DNA from: Vibrio sp. ED004
Lineage (GTDB): Bacteria; Pseudomonadota; Gammaproteobacteria; Enterobacterales; Vibrionaceae
Length of the DNA: 64,000 nt
Assembly: GCF_023206395.1 (NCBI RefSeq)
Contig: NZ_CP066149.1
Span: 620,001 to 684,000 of the forward strand
Direction of reading: 5' to 3'
Position numbers and translations under genes: made by a program. Shown here piece after piece: positions 7,949 to 16,456 of this stretch (positions within the stretch are counted from its first letter, which is position 1; the number at the start of each line of letters is the position of its first letter). The notes under the pieces are model-generated. The model had not been told where the DNA came from and did no database searches. It saw nothing but the letters and a program-made list of their open reading frames with translations.

Positions 7949-9267
7949 TTACTGTATGGGTTTGTCAGCTGAGTCATTACATATCTGAATGGTAATAGTA
8001 AATACCGCACCTTTTAAGGTTGGGCTCTGACCAACCTCCACGGTTGCGTTGTGTTGAGCACAGATCTTATCGACGATTGAAAGCCCCAAGCCATGGCCAC
8101 TCTTAGCTTTATTACGCGCTTTATCGCCCACGTAAAAGGGTTCAAACAGACGAGCCTGGTGTTCTTGTGCTACGCCATCACCATCGTCATGTACCGCAAT
8201 CTGTAGCTGATCTTGATGCACGCTGGCTTCAATCGACATCTGTGAACGTGCGAACTTCATTGCGTTACGTACTAGGTTATCTAAGGCTCGGATAAGCAGA
8301 GTTTCATCCGCTAGTATTGAGCTAGGTTGTTCTGGCAGTGATAAGTCGATGTTGAGCTCTGTGTCTTTGTTCCAGCGTGTCATCGCGTGCTCGAGAACGT
8401 CTCTTATCTCTAATGACTGGGGTTGCTTTTCGAGGTCAATGCGATCAAATTTGGCGTAGCACAACAGTTCTTCCACCATCTTTTCCATCTCTTCTGTATC
8501 TTCGATAATACTTTCAACGGTGTGTTGTTGCGATTCATTAAGCGGCGTGTCTTTGAGTATTTCAGTTTGCCATTGAATACGAAATATTGGCGTGCGTAAT
8601 TCATGAGCAACGGCTTTGGTGAGTGAGCGGTTACTTTCAATTAAGTGATGAATTCGGTCGGCCATTAGGTTAAAGGATTTGTTCAGTGAACCAATCGCAA
8701 TACCACTTGAAGTCTCGGCTCGTGTCGAGGTTCGCCTTCAGAAAAACGCAAAGTGGCAACCTCAAGCTTTCTAACACGGCGGAAAATAATTAACAGATGA
8801 CTTACGCCGTAAACGATACAACTAGCCAAAAAGAATACCCAAATGAGGTTATCTTCCAATTCTATTTTTTCTCGAACAAATGCTTGATTATCGGGTAGGT
8901 AATGATAGGTGTTATCACTGCCTACTAAACGAAACCAAAGATTTCGTTCATCATCGTGAAAGATAAAGCTATTCGGGTGAGTACTAAAAAACTCCGAAAC
9001 TGGCCCCGGTATTTCATCATTTGAACTGAACGTGACGAGTATATTTTGAGAGGCCTCCACAAATTGATCTATCGCTTGATGAGCCGCTTTAAGGCCTTGA
9101 TTTTTTGCGATGTTTGCTATGAGTTGCTGGTGGGCTGTCGCTTCGTAATCTTGCAGCACATAGTCGTAGTCGGTATTGAGTTGATAGACAGAAACTTCGT
9201 AGGCGACAATACCAATAAAAAAGCAAACTAACAGCCCCAATAAAGACTCCAAATAAATACGTCGCAT
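7949..9267 (-). pseudogene. Two-component sensor histidine kinase, frameshifted
   Basis: Two frames together make a normal kinase of about 438 aa. The first (9267-8683) has an N-terminal membrane segment (LESLLGLLVCFFIGIVAYEV), a periplasmic domain and a second membrane segment (LIWVFFLASCIVYGVSHLLI). The second (from 8665) has the H-box (VAHELRTPIF), N-box (DNLVRNAMKFA), and ATP-lid motifs DDGDGV and GHGLGLSIV. Near 8730 the frame changes: a single base missing after GAACC would join SEGEP to STRAETSSGIAIGSLNK. So it is a one-base frameshift, either true inactivation or a sequence error. The partner regulator immediately upstream is also broken, supporting real decay. Confidence 0.8.
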
Positions 9268-9304
9268 AATCGTTCTCGTTTATTACGCTCGTAGTGAGCG
9301 AAGT

Positions 9305-9981
9305 TAATACCTAGCGGTTAAAAAAAATAAGTAGTCTTTATCGTGCATGATCTGAATTATTTTTGCTCGAGCATGGTCGTCACCGAGCATTTGTCTTAGG
9401 CGCACAACCTTGTTATTAATCGTCCGGTCGATCCTGTCATACTCAATGCTAACCAGTATCTTCGTCAAATAGTCAAGTGACTACGGCGTATCTGAATTGC
9501 TTGCTAATAAAGTCGATCAAACTCTCGATCTGTGAGTGATAAACTGCACCTGAAAGTTCATATTTATTATATGTTTTTTCAGAACGAGTTAATCAAATTG
9601 AAGGTTATTTGAACCACCGTCTGAAGCAGTTTTGGCAGCGTAATAGTGAACGAACTCAGGCCAGCAGAAATCTTGGTTTCATTGGCTTGATGGCAGAGTC
9701 ATCAGTCCTTTCTTACCCGCAATACGATCAAAGTCGTCATCACCAGTGGTGAGCATCAATACTTTACCTTTATAGAGTGTATGCGTCTGTCGGAACATTG
9801 TCAGTCTAGCGGTTACAGGAAGCATTAAATCCAGCAATACGATGTCAAGTTGTTCGATGAGGATGGTCTGCGCAACATTACAGTCATAGGCAGGACACAT
9901 AATGTTGAACGACAAAGTAATCTTGAAATATTTCTGAAGTTACAGATCGCCTTCCACGGTGACCATTTTAGAGTTTGCCAT
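9305..9981 (-). pseudogene. OmpR-family response regulator, decayed
   Basis: The start MANSKMVTVEGDL is followed by a TAA where an intact receiver has a codon. A middle piece reads LDIVLLDLMLPV (phospho-acceptor Asp) and KVLMLTTGDDDFDRIAG. The C-terminal winged helix is still readable as DRTINNKVVRLRQMLGDD ending at 9305. Several frameshifts and stops separate these parts. It lies 38 bp upstream of the broken kinase, as usual for a two-component pair. Non-functional. Confidence 0.8.
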
Positions 9982-10089
9982 TCAACCGCTAACCTAATCG
10001 AGTGTTAACTTAAATGAAATGTCGTGAATTACCTTCATCTTTAGCTTAATAAATATTGCATATTGAGTTTAATTACTTCGCAAAAAATA

Positions 10090-11143
10090 GGCTTTGTTGC
10101 GTAATTAAATTTAAAGATAGAACTACCCCGTTTCGCGTATTTCTTAATCAATACGACAAGTTTCAGGCATACCTAACCCAGTAAGCTTGTTCAACGCTTT
10201 TATCATCGCGTAAGTTTCACCCACCTGGGCATTGTAATTTCTTAAGCTCAATCGTCCTCCTAGCAACTGTTTAACTCGATACATCGCTGTTTCTGACAAT
10301 GAACGTTTGTGGTATCCATACCGCTCTTTCCAATACTTATTTGAGCCGTATAACTTCTGGCAACCCACGGCGAGATTTCGAGGATGACCACGCTCCCAGA
10401 AGGCTGCCCCTTCTCTTGGGGGAACAAGCGCAATGGCTCCCTTAATCTTAATAGCAGTGTGACACGCTCTTGTGTCGTAAGCGCCATCACCAGACACCTC
10501 AAGGATACTTCGGCGTGTTTGTTTCAGCAGGTTCGGGAGTACTTCGCCATCTGTAACCGTTGATAAACTTAGCTCGGCGGCAATGATCTCATGAGTGCTT
10601 GTATCGACGGCAATATGAAGCTTTCGCCAGACTCTACGCTTGCCATCCGTCCCGTGTTTTTTGACTTTCCATTCACCTTCGCCATAAACCTTAAGGCCAG
10701 TTGCATCAATGGCTAGGTGTTGTATCGCTCCTCTCGTTTTAGTCTTAAATGAGACCTCAACTTGCTTGGCTCTACGGCTGATGCAGGTGTAATGCGGACA
10801 ACTTAGCGGCACATGGGCTAACCTAAATATCGAGTCGATAAATCCTTGAAGCGCTCTCAGTGGCATAGAAAAAACTCGTTTCACCATGAGTGCTGTCGTA
10901 ATAGCTAAATCACTGAACCGACGTGGTCTCCCACGCTTATTCTGTTTGCTTTGCGCCCAGCCGCTTATCGCCTCTTCATCAATCCAAAAGGTCAGAGAGC
11001 CACGGTTAATGAGTGATTGATTGTATTGCTTCCAGTTGGTTGTTTTATAACGAGGTTTAGGCATAGGGCTACGAGAGGGAGTGAATGTAGCTGATCAGAT
11101 CGTAGGTTCTGGATTTAGTTCCACTGAATTACGCAACAAAGCC
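10090..11143 (-). mobile_element. IS5-family (IS903-like) element, copy 2 (inverted)
   Basis: 1054 bp with the same perfect 17-bp terminal repeats, opposite in direction to copies 1 and 3. Its left flank (10081-10089, caaaaaata) is the exact reverse complement of the left flank of copy 3 (14252-14260, tattttttg). This is the mark of an inversion of the DNA between them. Its right flank is catgaaatg. Confidence 0.92.
10144..11064 (-). CDS. IS5-family transposase (intact)
   Basis: A 306-aa transposase beginning MPKPRYKTTNWKQYNQSLIN. It has the N-terminal DUF4372-like/helix region and a DDE core: Asp in HLAIDATGLKV, Asp in VSGDGAYDTR, and the C-terminal YRVKQLLGGRLSLRNYNAQ containing the Y-R-K-E like block. 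It is the only one of three copies without frameshifts and so the probable source of any mobility. It differs from the other copies by scattered substitutions (for example TSTHEII for TNTHEIV). Confidence 0.93.
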   Translation of the reverse strand: MPKPRYKTTNWKQYNQSLINRGSLTFWIDEEAISGWAQSKQNKRGRPRRFSDLAITTALMVKRVFSMPLRALQGFIDSIFRLAHVPLSCPHYTCISRRAKQVEVSFKTKTRGAIQHLAIDATGLKVYGEGEWKVKKHGTDGKRRVWRKLHIAVDTSTHEIIAAELSLSTVTDGEVLPNLLKQTRRSILEVSGDGAYDTRACHTAIKIKGAIALVPPREGAAFWERGHPRNLAVGCQKLYGSNKYWKERYGYHKRSLSETAMYRVKQLLGGRLSLRNYNAQVGETYAMIKALNKLTGLGMPETCRID

Positions 11144-11331
11144 CATGAAATGTCACGTAGTTTGGGTAATTAAGTACCGTCGGAAAATCCTGAGTCCTGG
11201 TATGTGCAGCTACCTACGGAAAGTTATACCAAAGTTACTGCGAAGTTTACCGTAAGCGCACCATGAAGCCCGCATTCTAATCTTTCAGCACGAAGAATAA
11301 GATCAACTCTCCAACCCAAAGGAGAGTTGAA

Positions 11332-11661
11332 ATGGCAAAACGACGCACCAATCTAGAATGGCAAACACTGTTTGAACAATATGAAAGCAGCAATATTACA
11401 CAGCGTGCTTTTTGCGAACAACATAGACTGAGTTTATCCACGCTCTTCGCCAAGCGGCGTCAACTCCAAACAGCAAACCAATCGGAATCTGTCGGATTTG
11501 TTAGAGCCGAAATCGTCGAAAAGACAACGAAGTATCAGGCGCAGATAGCTACGGCTAACATGACACTGCTCGTCAATGATGTGGAGTTGAGCATTCCTCA
11601 AGGCACGCCAGCGACCTATCTTGCTGAACTCATTGAGCGTTGTCATGAAAGGTATGCTTAG
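11332..11661 (+). CDS. tnpA: IS66 accessory protein TnpA
   Basis: A 109-aa protein beginning MAKRRTNLEWQTLFEQYESS, with the N-terminal helix-turn-helix of the IS66 TnpA family (ITQRAFCEQHRLSLSTLFAK). An AGGAGAG ribosome site precedes the ATG. Its stop overlaps the start of tnpB, as is normal in IS66. It looks intact but the element cannot move without TnpB and TnpC. Confidence 0.8.
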   Translation: MAKRRTNLEWQTLFEQYESSNITQRAFCEQHRLSLSTLFAKRRQLQTANQSESVGFVRAEIVEKTTKYQAQIATANMTLLVNDVELSIPQGTPATYLAELIERCHERYA

Positions 11662-12907
11662 CGCTCCAGACATTTATCTTTATCGTGAAAGTGTCGATTT
11701 TAGAAAGTCCATCAACGGCCTGGCGGCGATTATCGGAAATGATACGGACTTGCCTCTTGGTAACGGGGGCGCTGTTCCTGTTTACCAACAAACTGCTCGA
11801 TAAGATTAAGGTGCTGGAATATGTTCGCCCTAAGTACGCTTGCCGCCAGTGCGAAAAAGCAGGCGACAGTAGCCGTATCGTTCAGAAGCCATCCCCTCAG
11901 AGCCTCATACCTAAAAGCTTCGCCACAGAAAGCTTGCTGGCCAACATCATTCTTGGCAAATACCAATACGCAATGCCACTTTACCGCCAAGAATCGCTGT
12001 TTACCCAGTCAGATATCGAGTTATCACGTACCACGATGGCAAGGTGGGTCATCCAAGTCAGCGAGAAGTTCGCTCCGCTGTATGCGGCCTTGAAAGAGCA
12101 CCTACTCCAACAAGTGGTGGTGCAGGTGGATGAAACGCCACTCAATGTGCTCAAGGAAGAGAAGATGCGTTATATGTGGCTCTACTGCTCAGGCGCTGAC
12201 TCGCCCGAAGCGGCATTACCGAATGTGAAAAATATCGTCTTGTACGACTATCAAAACAGTCGCGCGAGGGCGTGCCCTGTTGCCTTTTTAGGCGACTACA
12301 ACGGTTATCTACAAACCGATAGCTACGCGGCTTATGATGGTCTACATCAGGTCACTAATGTGGGTGCTTAGCGCATGCTCGTCGTAAGTTCATGGATGCT
12401 AAGAAGCTTCAAGGGAAAGGTAAGTCGGGAAAGGTTGATAAGGCGCTGGCTAAAATCCAAAAACTCTACGGAATAGAATCACGCTTAAAAGGTGCGCCTG
12501 TCGAAAAGCGGAAAGCAGAGCGTCAAGCGTATTCCAAGCCGGTACTGGATGAACTTTACCAATGGATGACAACCCAGAAGGTGATAGGCTCAAGCCCATT
12601 AGGTAAAGCGATAAAATACACGCTCGGCCAATGGCCGAAGCTCATCCGCTACGTCGATGACGGTCACTTATCGATAGAAAATAACCGCGCTGAACGTGCA
12701 ATTAAACCTCTGGTCATTGGCAGGAAGAACTGGTTGTTCTCGAACACAACAAATGGTGCTGATGCGAGTGCGATGATTTACAGTATCGTCGAGACAGAGG
12801 AAGCCAACGGCCTAATCCTCTACGGCTACATGGTCAAGTGCATGAAGGACCAGGCGAAAGCTGAGCCTGATATCAACGCACTCTTACCTTGGAACTTCAA
12901 ACATTAA
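11645..12907 (+). pseudogene. Fused tnpB/tnpC remnant of IS66
   Basis: TnpB begins MKGMLSAPDIYLYRESVDFR. Near 11760 a frameshift moves the matching continuation (GALFLFTNKLLDKIKVL) to another frame. TnpB then runs straight into the middle of TnpC at about 11815 (LEYVRPKYACRQC), so the rest of TnpB and the TnpC N-terminus are deleted. TnpC carries its zinc-finger end and DDE region (VQVDETPLNVL) up to about 12370, where a one-base change (cttagcgcatg, expected GAWAHARRKF) breaks the frame. The last part (12392-12907) holds ENNRAERAIKPLVIGRKNWL. Inactive. Confidence 0.8.
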
Positions 12908-13011
12908 CAGCATCGCCCCGTGGGTTCATAGGGTGTTTACATCCAAGTTTGCATGGACGAGAAGTGTGGACGATGTTGAAACAAGAGCAGATAGATATAG
13001 TCTGTCACTTT

Positions 13012-13050
13012 CGATGTATTGCTGAGAACGAACTGAACAGCAATACATCG
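13012..13050. repeat. 13-bp perfect inverted repeat
   Basis: Arms cgatgtattgctg (13012-13024) and cagcaatacatcg (13038-13050) with a 13-nt loop. No T-run follows, so it is not a standard terminator. It sits between the IS66 right end and the barrel pseudogene and could be the end of a lost mobile element. Confidence 0.55.
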
Positions 13051-13104
13051 CCAAGCCTTAATGACTAGAGTTTAGGGAATCTCTATAATTCAAATATAAA
13101 GCCT

Positions 13105-13682
13105 CTAGAAGTCGTACGAAGCACCTATCATAACGGTATTAAACGCTGTGTCTCTGCTTTTAAGTCTTTTACCGTTATTATCAGTGAATTCGATATTTAC
13201 GGCATCTGCCTGTGAAATCAGACGTAACGTAAGCCTGTCAATTGAGTATATTCAACGCCAATTCCGAAATGGAAACCGGCACCAGAATCGTCATCAATTT
13301 TGTAATTACTACCCTTACCAGAATTCAGGTCAACATAGCTAAGTCCAGCAACAAAGAAAGGTCGTATTGAATTATCAAATGTGTAACCGACATTAGCCGA
13401 AACAGACAATGCTGTTGGAGAGAACACTTTGTCACCAACTTTCGAATCGTAGTCACCATAATCGGTGTAGCCAAGTTCAACACCGATAATGCGGTTAAAT
13501 TGATAACCACCATAAACGCTATATCCCATGCTTTCAGCATCTAGATTGCCACCACCATCGGTATCTGAATCTTGATGGACACCAAAGCCGGCACCAATGT
13601 ATGAGCCTCCTTCGATATTCGCAGCAAATGTAGGAAATGAAACCAAACCAACTAGGCCTAATAGAAATGTAGATTTAAGCAT
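13105..13682 (-). pseudogene. OmpA-like outer-membrane beta-barrel protein, frameshifted near the C-terminus
   Basis: The N-terminus is a signal peptide (MLKSTFLLGLVGLVSFPTFA). Alternating beta strands follow, such as YIGAGFGVHQD, GYSVYGGYQFNRIIGVELGY and FHFGIGVEYT, as in the OmpA-like/OMP_b-brl family. The open frame ends after LTGLRYV (13218). The expected last strands continue in the next frame: RLISQADAVNIEF and finally VMIGASYDF with the terminal Phe typical of barrels, stopping at 13105. One base is missing near 13228 (ttacgttacg). The complete protein would be about 192 aa. Without its last strand the product would probably not insert. Confidence 0.75.
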
Positions 13683-13734
13683 GTAAATATCCTTTTAACT
13701 TGATGTGTCGTAATGAATTTATATTATAGACCGC

Positions 13735-14103
13735 TTACTCAAGATGAGTAATGAAATTGTATTTTTCCGAGTCTGCTTTCGTTACCCAGTATTCGCCAAC
13801 TGCCAGGACAGAATCCAAGATAAAGATATCGAAACCAATCCCTTTTTCTCCCAACATAGTTTTAAAGTAGGTCGCTTGCCTACGATGACTCTCGTCAGTG
13901 TATGGGAATTATTTGGCCGTTTTATCGTCCTCAGCCCAGCTGTGTACACCTATTTGCTTATTCAATTCAATTGCTTTGGTGGCGTCTGCACGTTGTAAAA
14001 TCCGTGGACTACCGGCTGCGAACAGATCTGTGCCGCCAGAAAACACCGAACCCGTTGGGGTTACTATTGTAGTCCATGTCTTTTGCTCTAATGAAATCGT
14101 TTT
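13735..14103 (-). pseudogene. Unrecognised protein remnant with internal stop
   Basis: The minus strand reads KTISLEQKTWTTIVTPTG, VFSGGTDLFAAGSPRI, LNKQIGVHSWAEDDKTAK, then TAA near 13914. In the same frame it continues FPYTDESHRRQATYFKTML and FDIFILDSVLAVGEYWV to a stop at 13735. The protein-like composition across the stop suggests a gene inactivated by one nonsense change. I do not recognise the family. Before the inferred inversion it lay next to IS copy 2 on the other strand. Confidence 0.5.
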
Positions 14104-14260
14104 CGATAGGGAGACTTTATTGTTTATCTGCCAAATTATCTGTCATGAGTATGTATGGATATGTATACTTTTTTAGGACGTTATTTTTTGTTTCTTATTC
14201 ATCCACACCACATAAAATTAGCGTAGAACATATTTAACCAATCAGTTTAGGTATTTTTTG

Positions 14261-15311
14261 GGCTTTGTTGCGTAATTCAATGGAACTAAATCCAGAACCT
14301 ACGATCTGATCAGCTACCTCCACTCTCTCTCGTAGTCCTATGCCTAAGCCTCGTTACAAAACAACCAACTGGAAGCAATACAACCAATCACTCATTAACC
14401 GTGGTTCTCTGACCTTTTGGATTGATGAAGAAGCAATAAGCGGGTGGGCACAAAGCAAACAGAATAAGCGCGGGAGGCCGCGTCGGTTCAGTGATTTAGC
14501 TATCACGACAGCACTCATGGTCAAACGAGTTTTTTCTATGCCATTGAGAGCGCTTCAAGGATTTATCGACTCGATATTTAGGCTAGCCCATGTACCGTTA
14601 AGTTGTCCGCATTACACCTGCATCAGTCGTAGAGCCAAGCAAGTTGAGGTTTCATTTAAGACTAAAACGAGAGGAGCGATACAGCATCTAGCCATTGATG
14701 CTACTGGCCTTAAGGTTTATGGCGAAGGTGAATGGAAAGTCAAAAAACACGGTACGGATGGCAAGCGTAGAGTCTGGCGAAAGCTTCATATTGCCGTCGA
14801 TACCAACACTCATGAGATCGTTGCCGCCGAGCTAAGTTTATCGACGGTTACAGATGGAGAGGTACTCCCGAACTTACTGAAACAAACACGCCGAAGTATC
14901 CTTGAGGTGTCTGGTGATGGCGCTTACGACACGAGAGCGTGTCACGCTGCTATTAAGATTAAGGGAGCTATTGCGCTTATTCCTCCAAGAGAAGGGGCAG
15001 CCTTCTGGGAGCGTGGTCACCCTCGAAATCTCGCCGTGGGTTGCCAGAAATTATACGGCTCAAATAAGTATTGGAAAGAGCGGTATGGATACCACAAACG
15101 TTCACTCAGAAACAGCGATGTATCGAGTTAAACAGTTGCTAGAGGGAAACTGAGCTTAAGAAATTACAATGCCCAGGTGGGTGAAACTTACGCGATGATA
15201 AAAGCGTTGAACAAGCTTACTAGGTTAGGTATGCCTAAAACTTGTCGTATTGACTAAGAAACACGCGAAACGGGTTGGCTCTATATCTAAATTTAATTAC
15301 GCAACAAAGCC
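14261..15311 (+). mobile_element. IS5-family (IS903-like) element, copy 3
   Basis: 1051 bp with perfect 17-bp ends. Left flank tattttttg is the reverse complement of the left flank of copy 2. The right flank (attcgctga) runs directly into a truncated gene. Confidence 0.92.
14340..15257 (+). pseudogene. IS5-family transposase, frameshifted near the C-terminus (copy 3)
   Basis: Intact for the first about 258 aa, including both visible catalytic Asp regions. A TC loss (cactctcag to cactcag near 15107) changes the frame and gives the end HKRSLRNSDVSS. One G lost near 15141 (taggaggg to tagaggg) restores the original frame to the normal stop at 15257. The altered stretch covers the YRVKQLLGG block needed for catalysis, so the protein is probably inactive. 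Confidence 0.85.
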
Positions 15312-15711
15312 ATTCGCTGATTCTGAAGGTTCCCATTTTGATACTGATGAAGACATCTTTGCATCCTCACTCAAAGATTCCGTCATAAATGGTGATGAAA
15401 TAACAATGTCCCAGAAAGAGCTTTTTATGTGGGATATTTATATGCTTATAGATTGGCACATTAATAGATTATGGATTGAACTAGAATTCCGCCAACATTT
15501 TAAACGTCACGAACTACAGCCAAAACTAATCCATGACATGAAAACGGAAATTGACCGTATAAACAATCACTATGAACCTTTACTGAAAAGTAGTCTTTTA
15601 TCATTTTCAATGATTGGCCATAGAACTTGTTCGACGTGTAGCTCTATAATGACAAAACATGATGAATTCACCATGATCTGTACGTCGTGCGGAAATAAAG
15701 TAGAGTTATAA
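15312..15711 (+). pseudogene. Zinc-ribbon protein, 5' end replaced by IS copy 3
   Basis: An open frame of 153 aa starts at a TTG at 15250 inside the IS, but its first 20 residues (MTKKHAKRVGSISKF...) are only the IS end. From 15312 the protein reads DSEGSHFDTDEDIFASSLKD, has a helical middle (LFMWDIYMLIDWHINRLWI), and ends in a four-Cys ribbon CSTCSSIM...CTSCGNKVEL. The original start has been lost to the insertion. An internal ATG (MSQKELFMWD, about 15406) could still allow translation of about 100 aa. Family not recognised. Confidence 0.55.
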
Positions 15712-15792
15712 ATACGCTTATAACAAGAAATTCCAGCAGACACCTACGGCGCAGCTGAATTTGGCGTTAACTCCGACTCAGCAATACATTAA

Positions 15793-16086
15793 CTAATCCA
15801 GCATATCTTTTCCCAAACAGTCTTCGTAACACGCTTGTGTCCAAAAGTTTCTTACGCTGAGTTGCGGTTGCGTGAGAGGCATATATGAAGCAAAGGAGGA
15901 TTGCTTGTTTGTATCGTAGAACGCTGGATAGCATGCAACAAAATGTCGAGAATTGCTTTGTTCGACTTGATGGTATAGATGAGAGTTTCGGGGTGACTTT
16001 CTCAGGCTTTGGTTAGTGAAAAGCCCTTTTGTTAAGAAAACCACTAATCCAATCCATTGGTGTTGCTGATCTCTCTCATGATTCAT
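15793..16086 (-). CDS. Hypothetical ORF (97 aa), doubtful
   Basis: Begins MNHERDQQHQWIGLVVFLTK and ends YEDCLGKDMLD. No domain, signal or clear ribosome site is evident. It lies between the truncated zinc-ribbon gene and the tRNA scar. It may be a chance frame or an old remnant. Confidence 0.25.
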   Translation of the reverse strand: MNHERDQQHQWIGLVVFLTKGLFTNQSLRKSPRNSHLYHQVEQSNSRHFVACYPAFYDTNKQSSFASYMPLTQPQLSVRNFWTQACYEDCLGKDMLD

Positions 16087-16349
16087 AAAATCAAAAATTA
16101 ACTCTTACACACCAATAAGCGCCTGTTTGACCAAGTTCCAACTATAGATAATTTAGTGTAAACGCGGCCTGTGAGGGAGAGTGATTTTTAGTCTAAAGTG
16201 AACAAATATAGGATATTTTAGAAGCGTTTCTTGACGGACTCACGAATAACAAACTATAGTCAATTTAGTAAGTCAATCATTAGCAAATCTAGTCTGCGTT
16301 ATGATTAAGTTATTGATATCAGGTTATTTAACGAATGAATATCGGAGTT
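16087..16349. other. AT-rich spacer at the island end
   Basis: No gene seen. It holds no tRNA D-arm or anticodon arm before the tRNA 3' piece that follows. Confidence 0.5.
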
Positions 16350-16379
16350 TCTAGGGTTCAAATCCCTATCCCTCCACCA
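16350..16379 (+). tRNA. 3' fragment of a tRNA gene (att-type scar)
   Basis: Contains a perfect T-arm (TAGGG, loop TTCAAAT, CCCTA; 16352-16368), the 3' acceptor strand TCCCTCC, discriminator A and CCA (16369-16379). The bases upstream do not form a D-arm, anticodon arm or the matching 5' strand GGAGGGA. So it is the last about 30 nt of a tRNA, kept as integrases leave them. The identity of the tRNA cannot be set from this piece. Confidence 0.75.
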
Positions 16380-16387
16380 CATTAAAG

Positions 16388-16416
16388 AAAGCCGCTGAGA
16401 AATCAGCGGCTTTTTT
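16388..16416 (+). terminator. Rho-independent terminator of the tRNA fragment
   Basis: Stem aaagccgctga / tcagcggcttt with a 4-nt loop and six T. It follows the CCA directly, as after intact Vibrio tRNA genes. Confidence 0.85.
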
Positions 16417-16456
16417 GTATCTGAAGTTTACGTATCGGGCTTACACAGCCTTTTCA

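Larger units (their letters stand above)
11253..12940 (+). mobile_element. IS66-family element with internal deletion
   Basis: Left end gtaagcgcaccatgaagccc and right end (complement, ending gtttac at 12940) form an imperfect inverted repeat of about 22 bp, as in IS66. It is 1688 bp long; full elements are about 2.5 kb. The genes show loss of the tnpB end and tnpC start. No 8-bp target duplication is visible (agtttacc left, atccaagt right). Confidence 0.8.

Noticed and set aside
2198..15311. Composite transposon bounded by IS copies 1 and 3
   Set aside because: No matching target duplication at the outer ends and no typical cargo; copy 2 shows inversion instead.
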